This document shows, piece after piece, positions 52,082 to 63,700 of a stretch of DNA of 64,000 nucleotides (its first letter is position 1; every line of letters begins with the position of its first letter). The position numbers and the translations under genes are program-made. The DNA is from Tetradesmus obliquus. Taxonomy: Eukaryota; Chlorophyta; Chlorophyceae; Sphaeropleales; Scenedesmaceae. The stretch covers positions 248,001 to 312,000 of the forward strand of contig CP126199.1 in assembly GCA_030272155.1 (NCBI GenBank), read 5' to 3'. A model generated the notes under the pieces. The model did not search any database. It saw only the letters and a list, made by a program, of their open reading frames with translations, and had not been told where the DNA came from.

Positions 52082-52994
52082 TCAAACTCAAGCCCACTGC
52101 TTGTTCTGTTGCAGCTAATGCACAGCATTGTTGATGTCAGCAGTTTGACAGTTACAGTTTGAAGAGGGCACGCACAGCACGTAATCCCAAATCGGTCTTT
52201 CCATCAGCAGTGCAGCTGTAGACAGGGGTTGGACACATGTACTCCTGCACCAGGCATGGAAGTCCCGTGCTCCCGGCCGAGCGCAGCGCTGATTGCCCTG
52301 AGCTGTTGCTTGCCCTTGAAACGTGCAGCGGTGCAGCATGGCAGGATCATTGCACAATCAGGCTGTCACCCTAGGCAGGGCAGCTGATCAAGCGCAAGCA
52401 GACACGCGTGCTGCATACTCAAGAGTTCTTGTCCTTGCTCTCCTCCAACAGACTGCTGCTCAACGAGTTGTGCCTCACACAACCACTGCCCTCTGTTGCA
52501 CGCCCTGCAGCTTGAATTACTTGCAGTCAGTAGAGGCTACTGGAGGCGGACAAACGAGGGTGATCCGTGCCAGTTACGCCCTTGATGGCAGCGGCGGGCT
52601 TTTTGCTGATGGGGCCGGTGCAGTCATGGGGCGCGTGGAAGGTCTGGCACTGCAGCTGACGCCTAGTGGCTTGTATGTGTCAGGCATCGCGTACGGGTCG
52701 GTGCTAAACACTTACTCTACTCGTTCATCCATCACCAACATTGTCATTCGTAGCAGTAATGGAGTAACAGTGACGTGTGGATCCACCACCATTTCGGTCG
52801 GATTCCTTGAGGAGTGCAAGGATGCGTTTGTTTGGGTGACTGATCCCATCACCCTGAACCCGGGCTCAACAACCTGGCCCCTGCGGTTCCAAATCGGGCC
52901 AGCAAGCAGCCCTTCAACGAACAAGGCAGACGAGCCAATTGGTGTGCTGTCATGTGAGCAGAATATTCCCACCCTGGCCAGCACCTCATGCTGA
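47184..52994 (+). CDS. Large secreted protein: Cys-rich (GCC2/GCC3, ephrin-receptor-like) module plus propeller-like repeats
   Basis: Ten exons: 47184-47402, 47635-48171, 48507-48563, 48863-48976, 49443-49552, 49925-50073, 50359-50716, 51132-51230, 51724-51948, 52511-52994; 783 aa. Signal peptide MRQASAPQLLLLLALACIA. Residues ~68-170 hold paired-Cys motifs (CRACPRGW, CSQCQPGYS, CDACAAGYEG, CVPCEPGSYS, CLPCPLGS) of the GCC2/GCC3 (ephrin-receptor-like) type found in many algal surface proteins. Downstream segments repeat a pattern of short strands ending in YVCGR, YVVGR, YLVAT, or YVLAVTTGD, as in SBBP-type beta-propellers. The role is probably cell surface or extracellular; no enzyme motif. 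The exon-8 acceptor (51132) was chosen to keep phase; ctgcag 17 bases upstream would give a stop. The exon-2 acceptor follows (CTG)26. Confidence 0.7.
47554..47634 (+). repeat. (CTG)26 array ending at a 3' splice site
   Basis: Uninterrupted CTG from 47554 to 47631, then CAG and the first codon of exon 2 (GCT TGC AAG). It is the longest triplet array in the window and occupies the whole pyrimidine-tract position. Confidence 0.95.
50861..51010. repeat. Perfect 44-bp inverted repeat (hairpin, 62-nt loop) in an intron
   Basis: Arm 50861-50904 is the exact reverse complement of 50967-51010. It lies in the intron between exons 7 and 8 of the secreted-protein gene. A further 13-bp inverted match joins 50911-50923 and 51044-51056. 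Candidate foldback element or small-RNA precursor. Confidence 0.9.
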
Positions 52995-55900
52995 GGGCTG
53001 CTGAGCCAGCACTGCCCTTCTGGCTGCGCAGCTGCAGCTGCACTGCAGCTGTGGCGGCCACAGCGCCGTGCTGCAGCTGCCTGCTTGGCTGCAGGCCCGC
53101 ATTGAAGGCTTACCCATCAGCACCAGGCCACCAGCCGCTGCCACTGTTGGGCACACTCCACTCTGACAAGGCTGAGGTGAGTCACGGGCCACGTGGCGCC
53201 AGCGACATGGCACTGGCACAGTGTGCTGGTCATGTGTGGGTGTGTGCCAACTGGCATGTGCTGGCCGTGCCATGCGGTGTGGGTTGGGCCCACGCGAGTG
53301 CTGAACATGTGAGGGGGCAAGGGGTGCGTGAGGTGGGGCCATGCGGGGGTGGGGGGGGGGGGGCATGCGTGACGGGGCAAATGGCATGAGTGTGAGAGGC
53401 GGCGGGGTGGGGGGGGGGGGGGGGCGGTCATGTGCTAGGGGCCATGAGGGTGGGGCCCATGTGAGGGTGGGGGCCATGCATGGATGAGGGCCATGCATGG
53501 GTGGGTACCATGTGAGGGTGGGGGCATGCGTTGATGGGGACCATGCGTGGGTGGGAATCATGCGTGGATGGGGAATATGTCATATGGTCAGGCAGGGGAT
53601 CATGCAGCCTCCAACAGCAGAGTGGTTTGCATAAATCCTGCACCTCTAACAGTGATGTGGGAAGCATGAAGTCTGCTACAGTAGAGCGGGCATCTTGCAG
53701 CTTTTCAAAAAGCAGCACATTCGTTGCATATGTTTGTTGGGTTGATCAGCAGCAGCATCAGGCACTGCCTGCTGGCAGCTGCATGCTGTACGGCAGTTTG
53801 AGTCTCACTTCGACATAATTATAAGGCATACATGTGCATGGTTGGGACATGCTGGCTGCTGAGTTTGAGTTGCTGGTATGCGGAATCCTCTCACCTTCAA
53901 GTCCCAGTTTCTGAGGGCAACCTTGAACGCATGAGGGAAGAGGCAAACGATGATGTTGAGGGAAGCAATCATCGTCGCTTGGTGTTGTGTGTGTGAGGGG
54001 GGTGGGAGGGGAGGGGAATCTTTATGCCTTTTCATGGACCTCATTAAGCCATGCGGCTGCTCGGGGCTTAATCAACTTTCACAGATCAGGGGATCTGCAG
54101 GGCCTGGCCACCCATCCACTGGCAGGGCAGTGCATGCAGCACGACATTGTTGCGCAGCAGGCTGGCGCTACACAGGTGGCGAGTGGTTTTGCTGTGTCTC
54201 AGCACAACTGGTGTTGACAACGCACATGTGGGTTTGTTTCATGCTGGAAGCAGCGGCTCAACCTCCGTATGAGCTCAAGCTGCCGTTTGCGTGCCCATCA
54301 GCAGTGGGCGGGAACTTGCCGCCGCTGCCGCAGCAGCACTCTGAGACGATTGCCACAAACCTCATGCATCTGTGATGCTTGCATGAGGGGCTGGAGAATC
54401 TATTATGTACACCCGCATTGCACGCCACGCGGCGCAGTGGATGTTGCAGTTGCCCTGGTGCACCGCACATAAGTTGCACTAGACAGCACGTGCAACTTGC
54501 ACAGTGTGCGACGCAGGCTGATAATGTGGTGATGGCTGATTTGCAATATCCAGTGCTACTGGGCAGGTCTAGAGCAAAATATGTTAAAGATTATGCAATG
54601 TGTTGAGAAGGTGCCATAATGGTGCCAGGGGGGAGTGATTGTAGGGCTTGGTGTTGCCAGAGGTGTGTTATGATGTGCTGGCTTCCAACAACTGTATTTT
54701 GCATCCTGGCACAGATCAATTGATATGTAATGTCGTATGTGATTGCCTATATCACTTTTTACGACTTGTTTGCAGCGGCTGGGAATTCGTGCACCATGTG
54801 CTCTGGCTCCCTTGCATGCTGCAGACCAGCGTCGAGTCAGGTTCAGTTGTTTGCCAGGTTTGAATTTGGGTCCGTGGTTTTGCTGGCACCTGGCATGATG
54901 ATGCTGGGTTGCAGTCGAAAGACGGACGGTACACATGGAAGTTTGAGGATGGATCACATGACGCAAGGCCGTGCTGCTATGGCCTAATTGGTATACTATG
55001 TATGCAGCACTGCATACACAATCACGTTGAAACATGGTCGATGATGGTGAGATGATGGCGAGGTTGATAAGAGGGCAGAAAGCTGGTCGCGTGTGCATCC
55101 GTGGATGAGTACCATACATGTCTAGCACAATGTTACAGCAGATTTTGCATGACTATTCAGTTATCATCTCAGATGGCAGGAGCCAATGTATGTTTTAGTA
55201 CCTATTACTCAGTTTGCTCACCATGCCGTACGCGGCATGTATAACACAAATTGCATGCATCGATTACTGTGCCAGTGTGACTCGCTGCCGGCAGTCTGGG
55301 TATGCCCTGTTGAAGGATGCATGTCACTGCTTTGCCAGGTCCAGTTGTTTGATTTATATAGATGATCATGCTGACCTCAGCAATGCGGCGAGGCTTGGTT
55401 ATAACCAAGCTACCCGTTGTGCTGATGACTCATCCAGACATGATGGTGACGGTGATGCTGATGCAGTGTGGAGCGTTTCCACAATGGTTGACCGTTATGT
55501 AGTCAATGGGACCCAGGCTGGGACGGGCTGCCAGGAAGGTAACGCTTCATGTGGTCCAGCTTTGGCTAGATCTGCTCATCAGTCTTGCCAGGACGTGCAC
55601 AGCCGGTTGTTAGGGAGGCATAGTACGGTTACCCAACTGCCGACAGTGCCATCATACCACACAGCACTAAGCTGGCGACAGGAAATCATTGCGCGGGAGT
55701 ACCTCATATTAGCAGCAGTGCCGTACTAGTGACTCAAGGCAAGGCCGCCTTGCTGCAGCAGCCGGGCATGAAGGCAGCTCTGGTGGCTGCTGAATCACGA
55801 AGAGTCACAGCAGCTTGGCGCCACAACCAGATGAAGCTGTTATTCGCCTGTATAGTGTGGCGCCACATGAGGAGGCGCCATCTTGTCCAGTCCTGCTGTG

Positions 55901-56149
55901 GCAGCTCCAGGATTTGCGTGTTGCTGTTGCGTGCTGCTGTGGCACCTATGAATGCGAGCTTAGCCACTTGCATCCGCGGCCGAACTAGGAGGTTCTGCTG
56001 TATATAGAACTCGGCATGCAGAAGCCATGCCTTCTTGTTGACAGCGCTTATTCAAAACGTTTGCCCAATCCCACCAAGCTTTCAACCGTCGACTCTGCCT
56101 TCAGTGCCTGTCACTGCAAGTGCTTTACCCACAATTTCTATTTCTGTTC
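52995..56149. other. Convergent 3' region of the secreted-protein and membrane-protein genes
   Basis: No supported gene. Holds the G-rich minisatellite (53310-53576), a T/G-rich part and a more AT-rich part (54500-55250). TGTAA occurs at 54726-54730 (+) and TTACA at 55133-55137 (minus-strand signal), so both 3' UTRs may be 1-1.7 kb long. The 171-codon frame at 55214-55729 shows no domain. Confidence 0.4.
53310..53576 (+). repeat. G-rich minisatellite with poly-G runs
   Basis: Degenerate ~20-bp units around ggggaccatgcgtgggtgg, plus G runs of more than 12 at about 53350 and 53410. Many G3+ runs on one strand could form G-quadruplexes. Confidence 0.85.
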
Positions 56150-58913
56150 CTACTGCAAGTGCTCCACTGCCTCCAGCGCGCCCGCCCTGCGCCTCAGCAG
56201 GTCCTGCAGTGCATGCGCGCCCAGCGCTGCTGCGGGGAAGGCCACCAGGCTGCCCAACAGCGGCAGCCGCATCAGCGCAGTCGGCAGCAGGAAGTAGGAC
56301 ACAATGCTATACTCGAACGCCCTGCGGCAGCGGCGCAAGGCACCAGTCATTGCGTTCAAGACAGGATGAGAAACTGTAGTTCGATTGTGAAAACCATGCC
56401 TGCAGCATTGAACAGACGCCAGAGTCCTACAACCTGCAGCGCGGCAGTCATGCCATGCTTGCCGCATGCTGGCATGGTATCCCTGATCAGCATATGCAGA
56501 CCCCCAGCAATGCTGCATTGCCACTCAGACTTAATGTGAACTTCAGCATCACCCCAACTGGCAGCTCAGGGCAGCATGCTGCCTGTCCGGCTCACCTGAC
56601 GAACGCGCTGCGCTTGTCCCGCGGCACACACCTGTCCAGGTAGTAGCGCAAGCTGGAGCGCCCCAGCACCTTGGCACTGGCCCACAGCTGCGGCAGCCAA
56701 AACGCACATGCGGCAAAATCGGCATGAGGTCCAACAATTCGTGGCACACAGCACAGCACAGCACAGCGCAGCACAGACAGGCTCTGCCCCACGGTTGCAG
56801 GCAGCGCGATGTGGCTGTGATAGGCGAAAGATAACCGTCAGGTGCCACGCGCAGCACAGGTAGGCGGATCCCGGCGATGGTCAGACCTAGCCTTCCTGTA
56901 CTCAGCACTCCCGCTTCCAATCTGCGATGTAAAATCTAGCAGCGGTGTCACTGTGCAGTAAAGCACATGGAGGCAGCAGCCACAGATGCTACTAGTAGTG
57001 CTGGTGCGCTGCTGACTTTGAGTTGCATGAGCTGCACCAGCTGCATCAGCTGCATCAGCTGCATCAGCTGCACGAGCTGCACGAGCTGCACGAGCTGGCA
57101 GCGCAGCCACTGGCACCCTGCAGCACCTCCACCGGCCTGCAAAGCAACCAACACCACACCTGCCATGCAGCAGCAACACCGGTGTTCAACAGCAAGATTG
57201 CTTGGCAAAGCGGATATCGTGTGGCCCATGCGGTGACAAGCCTCGGTTCCAGCTCGCGCCTAGAAGCAGATAATCATACTGATGAAACTTACCCAACATA
57301 CAAAACAATCGAGTGCTGGCCCACCTGCACGAAGCTCATCACCGGCTCCTCCAGTGCAGGGCCCAGTGCTGCCGCCACTGACAGCAGCGCAGCAGCCACT
57401 GGCCGGCCCACCATGTAGCGTATGCTCAGGAACTGCAGCTGCATGGCAAGAGAGCACGCACAGCAGGCGATGGCGGGTCTGGAGCAGGCAGGCAGGGGTG
57501 TGCAGGCAGTTGCAACAAGTTTGACGCTGGGCACAAAGCAACGGAAGCAGATGGCTAAGCACAGATTTGGTCCACCTTTCACCTGACCCGCAGCTGCAGC
57601 TGGTGTGAGGCACCTTCCATGCTCGATGGGCAGGAACAGCTGCCATTTTCACTGCCTCTACTAAAGCCAACCGCTGCAGCTGCGCCTGCGAGCCCCAGTT
57701 GCCTCTCACCACTGGTGCCACCAGCCACCCAATGTATGGCAGGCTGCGCCAGCCCCGCAGCAGCAGCCCTACCAGCATCAGCATCAGCATCTGTGCAGGC
57801 AGCCACACCAGCAGCATGACAGGCAGTGCAGTGAAGGGTATTCATCCGCCAGCGACACCGGCATTGTTGATTTGTTACGTAGATCTGCTTTCAAGCATTG
57901 CCGCGCCACAGCCTGCTGCGACGGGCCCAACACTCATGCATAGGGATGTAAGGACATATAGAAGTATAATATACGGAAGTATAATATACGGTATTATACG
58001 TCGTATAATTTTGAGAGCCTAATTATACGCATAATTGGCGTACAGTTATAATATACGCTGAATACGCTGGATACGCGTAGAAATACGTGTATACTGGGCG
58101 ATTTATACGTCAAATACGCATTATATGTCCACGGTCCATCATGTACTCAGTATAAACGCATGAGTATCATACCATTTGTATAGTATAAGTGATATTATAC
58201 TAGTGACAGTAAGATAGTATAACGGGTATATTTCACAAAACCCCACCATTTCTGCACTCAGCTGGCAGCTGTAGGTGCTTCAAAGCAACAAAATAATATT
58301 TGACAACATCCTCAACAATCCTGCGTTGTCAGAATTATCATAGAACCCCTTGTTGCAAAAACAGGGTTTTTTCTATACTGTTATACGAGGTATAAATACG
58401 TTTATACGTGTTATACGTTATAATCTATAGTATAGAAGGTAAAATTATACGTCCGCACACATCCCTACTCATGCACATAGTTTCCTGTGCCCTGGGCTGG
58501 CAGCACTGCCGCTCACTGTCCTCAGGTCGTCGCTGTCGTCCAGTGACAGCCCCAGCCGTGCCAGCACCTTCTGACTCATGCTGGGCTTGAACCTGGCAGC
58601 AGCAGCAGCAGCAACAGCAGCAGCGCATACGGTTCAATGCTGCACAGATCCTGGCAACCAGCAAAGTGCACCCTGTGCTCTGTGCAAAGCCGCGTTCCTC
58701 TGCTGCTGGAACAGGTTATGGGCAAGCACCCGCCAAGACACACTATCTGTGGCACCCGTAAAGTACATAGCTTCTACAGCTGCTGCACGCGCAGCAGTGG
58801 CATGCAGGGCGCACCTGCGTGGCATGGCAGCCAGGTGTGCTGCATACTTGGGGTTGAGCTGCTCCAGGGTGCTGGCAAAGCACTCATCCATAGAGGAGCG
58901 GTACACTGCAGGC

Positions 58914-58955
<42 letters not shown>

Positions 58956-60725
58956 ATTTGTTGAGTTGCGGGGCTGACTGCACTGCGGCAGCAGACGGGT
59001 GCTGGAGCAGTATTGCACGCACACAGGTGGCACTGCATGTGCACGGTATGACCGTGGACGCTGTGTGCGCACTACGACCCAAGCGAGCACATCAATATCA
59101 GTGCACTGTTGCCGCACTCATTGACACTAAGCTGTTGTCAAGGCGGGCAGCAGTCATGCGTAGAATGAGATGCTGCATGTCACTTGTGCGCTGCTTTGTG
59201 CACCTCACTTCACCAGCAGCTCATCATATGGTGGTGAGCCTGCCACATCGTCACCGCCAGCAAGGCAGAAAAAACAATGTTTACTGCTTCCTGCTGCCAG
59301 CAGAGGGGCCAAATATGTTGTTCTGCCGACCACCCTTGCCACAAGTACTACCAGATGCTCTGTTGCCTTGTTGTCCAGGCGTTTTGCTGGCGCCTGGCTG
59401 CCTGTGGGGCGCTCACCGTACTTGATGAGCAGTATGGTGGCCATGGGGTACACCGCCATGCTGCTGGCCACCAGAGCACTGACATCAAAGCTGACCAGGA
59501 ACAGCGTCAGCAGGCTCAGCTGGGGCAGCAGCAGACCAGCCATCAGGTGGTGAAGCAGTGCAGCACAGCAGCAACAAAACAGTCAGGACAATCGTCAAAG
59601 CTGACAGCGTCAGCAGGCTCAGCTGCGCGGCAGCAGCAGCAGAGCCACGAGGCAGTGCAGCCTGCACTGCTGTGCTGAGCACAGCAGCAGAGGGGGCACA
59701 AGGCGAGATGCAGCGCAGCACAGCAGCAGTGACGCAGTGCACACCAGGAAGCAAGCAGGTCACAGTGTGGTGCATGCGACGCGGTGGACATGGGCAGTTG
59801 ATGGGGCGGCACATGGCTGCGGTGATCAGTGCAGGCGGCGTCCAGCACCAAAGAGCGTGTTGATGCTCTTCAAGATATGTGCATGCTGGTGCTGTGTGTT
59901 GCCACCCTAAACATGGCAGCTGGCTGACTTTGCTGCTGCTGCTTCTGATGATGCTGCTGGGCTCACCATTCTGCAGAGCAGGCCCAGCGGCCACAGCATG
60001 ACTGTCAGCAGCACATAGTGACACAGCGCTGTGATGACCACCGTCTTGGAGGTCCTGCAGGCAGGGCATAGCACAGCAAACATGATTCAGTAGGCAAAAG
60101 CGCTGCTGACGTATGGCCAGATACACAACCGCCAAAAGGCAAGAGGTGAGGCTGATCAACTCATGAAGCTGCGATAACAGAATGTGCATGTTGTCGGTCA
60201 GCAACATTTCAGCTCAGCCGCACTGATGTGGCCTGATACCTGGTGCAGCTTGAACTCAACAAGCGAACTGTGAATGAAATTTGCTGGCAGGATGTCTGTG
60301 CTGTTGCTGCCGGGGATGCAGTGCAGTGCCGTGCTGAGCACATGCTGTGCTGCTAAGCAGTAGGGCAGCTGGCCCATATTAATCTGAGTCTCACTTCTTC
60401 ACTATGCTTATCACCACAGGACTGCTGCATGCCTGCACCAAAACAAGGGAGATTTGGCGATAGTGCTGTTGGGCGCAAGTGAATGTGTAAGCAGTACATG
60501 CAGCAGTTGCTGAGTCACGTGTGCACTTCACGCTGCAGTGCCTGCTCTGCTCACGTGAAGGAAGGCGTACAGAGCCAGGTAAGCTCCAGCCAGGCAGTTT
60601 GCTACAGCGTCTGTGAAGCTTTCGTACAGCAGCGAGCTGTCAATGCCTAGGTCCCCATCTCCTGGGCTGCTGCTGCTGTAGCTAGCACCTCGGGTGCTTG
60701 GCTGTTGTGCCGCTGCTGCAGCCAT
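56150..60725 (-). CDS. Multi-pass membrane protein, family not recognised
   Basis: Secure minus-strand exons: 59967-60054, 59417-59519, 58815-58905, 58517-58592, 57710-57790, 57325-57438, 56596-56687, 56150-56321 (phases close, 271 aa). A first exon 60555-60725 (ATG, MAAAAAQQ, then a helix ANCLAGAYLALYAFL) is likely. One exon linking it is not resolved; a candidate lies around 60240-60350. Hydrophobic segments: ITALCHYVLLTVMLWPLGLL, LSLLTLFLVSFDVSALV, MLMLMLVGLLL, VAAALLSVAAALG, and YFLLPTALM to FPAAALGA. Soluble parts include RSSMDECFASTLEQLNPKY and a basic RCVPRDKRSAFVRR. I do not recognise the family. A MITE fills most of the 58516-57791 intron, and an exon-start copy lies at 59592-59632. 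Confidence 0.6.
57022..57097. repeat. 9-bp tandem array (ctgcatcag / ctgcacgag), about eight units
   Basis: In an intron of the membrane-protein gene. The minus strand would read QLVQLMQ repeats but lacks a donor in that frame, so I treat it as intronic. Confidence 0.85.
57941..58467. mobile_element. Non-autonomous hAT-like MITE (527 bp) with 8-bp target-site duplication
   Basis: Termini are TAGGGATGT and ACATCCCTA (inverted repeats, with weaker similarity continuing inward). The flanks are identical 8-bp copies ctcatgca at 57933-57940 and 58468-58475. The interior is AT-rich, full of tatacg/gtata words, and has no transposase. An 8-bp duplication and TAGGG-type ends are hAT hallmarks. It sits in an intron between minus-strand exons 57710-57790 and 58517-58592. 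Confidence 0.93.
59592..59632 (-). repeat. Copy of a membrane-protein exon start plus acceptor
   Basis: Repeats LSLLTL from the exon start at 59480-59519 with a gcgcag acceptor, then continues with a deletion and divergence, ~110 bp upstream in transcript sense. Confidence 0.8.
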
Positions 60726-63700
60726 TGTTGCGGGTGCTGAATTCAAAGGCTCGATCAAGCAGTGAATATCGTGCTGGATCGTGCGATACGGGCTGCCTGA
60801 CGCACGCACGGAAGGCAGTTGGTGGTCTCGTGAATTGGCGCTGTCCTGCTACGTTGCAGGATCTTGCTGACAACTGTTTATAATGGAAAACAATCACCAG
60901 CGACTCCTGGCTTTTGTCGCTGGCTTCTACAACCTTAATTACTGCGTCATTGACTGAAGGGGCTCAACACCAAACCCTGCTGTACTTCATGCTACTGTGT
61001 TTTCAACCTGCACTGCAGGTTAGCAACGTGTAATGTGCATGCTGAATAGCCGATATCATACATACAAAGGTCGAGATGCAATCCAGTACATGACGCAGGA
61101 TCTGCCAGCTAGACTGCCCTGAAAGGAGATTGAAGGGGGTCGTGATCACTTTAAAGTACTGCAGCAGGTGTGTTGGCGGGCATGTAGCTCTGTGTACTTA
61201 GGGGATCTGCCTGCACCATTATATTATATTCGGCATTCCAATTCCATTTCCGCTGAGTAGGTACAAACGTATACTTCAAGGTACGCGGAGGTACAAAGTA
61301 CGGGCCTGCCGGCCAGTGCAGGTGAAACTGACACTGTGACAAAGGCGCATCCACACAGCGTCCACTGAGCGTCCACGGACGGCCGTCCAGTGGGCCTGTG
61401 GATGGCGTCCAGTGGCCATCCACAGAGGGCACGTATCCAGTGAGCCCGTGGATGGGCTGCTGCGATCAGTGGATGAACTCGTGGATGACCCAGAACAGTG
61501 CCAAACCGTTCAGTTACGTATACTATATTGTAAAAATAACATTATAAACATCATATGAGGCGCAACAGCTCATCGAGCACAGTGGCAGAGCTGCAGGGCG
61601 AACTTCGAGCTCGGGGCTGCACCCCCCAGACAGTGGAGGTACTGCACAAGTGCAAACAGTCTACCAGACTGAATGCAACCATGAAATATCATACATTGGG
61701 ATCAACATGCACAACACAGAGGATGCACTGGGCCCACATAAGCACTCCAACACCTCCAGCTGTGTGTTGGCCTTGTACACACAGAGATTGCACAAACAGC
61801 ACAGTGCCACACACAGCATCTGCAAAGCCATGTGCAATCAAAGACACTACAGCAAACAATAATGGCAAGCCCACAGCTACTGCATGACTGGTACAAAAGC
61901 GGCCGAGCGCTTCGGCACACCAGTCGCTGAGCAGATGCTGCACCCATGCCCGCCTGTTGCATTGACAGCATACCCTGCTACTGCTGCTGCCCCAGCTGGG
62001 TGCGCTTAATCCTCGCTGCAATCTACACCTGCATGACACGCATGGTGTCCTCGCTTGGTAGCACCTTCTACTTACTGCCCGCACTGTGGTGGTTGGACGT
62101 AGCATCCTTCTGCAATGCTGCACCTGCTGCTGCACCTGCTGCCATGCGCCTGCCCCTGAGTTGAGCTGCCTGGAAGCTTTCTTCATAAGCCGCTGGACCA
62201 TTTTGGTTGCGCTGTCCCAGCAGCGTGATGACCGCCTTGCTGGAGCCAATTGGCAAGTGCGGGGATACAGCAGTTGACTGCCAACGACGCCTTTAACACC
62301 TGCAGAAATAAGCAAAACCAGCAGAAGACAACAGGCAACTGCTCAGGCCAGGCACACACTGTTGTGCTTGCAGGAATGATGCAATACACTGTGGCCGTCA
62401 TGCACAGGACCTGCAATGCCTGCAAAAGCGTAGGACACCAGCTAATCCCTGGACACGTCTGCTGCCTGACTGGCACGTTGCATTGCCTGCAACTCACCCT
62501 GTCGTCATGCGCATGCGCTGTGGTTGAGCCTTGCGCCTCCTCAGCAGCCTACCGATGACGCATGTTCTATGGCTGGGTCCTGGAAAATGCCCCCTTCTTT
62601 GAACCCTGCAATACGCACGCAAGCGAAGTATGAGTTGAGTACACGTAGATGGGTGTGCAGTGCGAGTCTGCCATGCTGTATTGTTGAGTGAAGCTCTTCT
62701 GGCAACGTATAGTGTGCTTGCATCACCCCAAATGAGATCCTGCACTAGCTGCAACCGTCAATCAGCTTGCCGGCAGCATTGTACTTGACCTTCTGCGTGC
62801 ACTGCCTTCAGGCTGCTACATGAGCTGAAGCACCCCTGCCACCGCTTCTACTGCTGCCCCTGCAGCGCTGCTGTTGCAGTCATGCTAGCACCACCGTTGC
62901 TGGTATTCTGCTGCAGCACGTTATCATGCAGATCGAGCAGAGCAACAGCAGCAACAATCAGCCGCGCACCTGCTGAAGTTGTCGCTGCCTCCGGCACTAC
63001 ATTGGGCCTGGCACTGACCACTTGAGTTGCTGTGGCTGGCTTCCTTCTCCGGCGCTGCGCAGTTATCATACACCTGCAGTGCGGCAAACTTGGATGGGTC
63101 GACAGGCAGGAGTTGCATGCATGGCGATGCGTGCGAGACTGCTGGCAACATGTCATTGCATGCTGCGACGGTCAGATACGCACATTGAGTGCCACAAATA
63201 CCAACCAAATGTGGTTTGCTGGCAGTCTAGGTGCTGTTTGCTGCAGGCGTCGCTGGCAGCAGCTGCTGCTGCTGCAGCAGCAGCGTCTCTGCGCTGGAGC
63301 CCCTGGTGTTCACCTGTGGCCAGCTCACACCATTCCGTTTATGAAAGCAGCTCGCATGTTTCCACGTATATCAACGATTCCCTCATCGAAGCTGCTCGTG
63401 CAGTTCTGTTGCAGGGTTGCTGGGGGGCTGCCACTGGCAGCACCTGGCAGCGCCTCCTTGCGTCTCCTGCTGCGAGCTGCTCCCATGTAATGTGCGTCAG
63501 GGACCATACAAACGTCGTATACTACTTTCGAGACATCAGACTAGCAGCTGGACGTACACAGGCCGCTGGTTGCGAACTGACTGCACCTGTGGTGGGTCTC
63601 AAGAGGCTGCGATCTTTTTACAAAGTACAGATTTGCCGCCCAGTGATTAAGGAATACTCATTGCAACATGTAGACGCCCATGCTTGGCCCACAGAAGTTG

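Noticed and set aside
55214..55729. 171-codon plus frame
   Set aside because: No recognisable motif and no splice context; lies in an AT-richer convergent spacer.
57022..57140. Extra coding exon (QLVQLMQ repeats) in the membrane-protein gene
   Set aside because: No donor in the open frame, and the flanking exons join directly in phase 0 without it.
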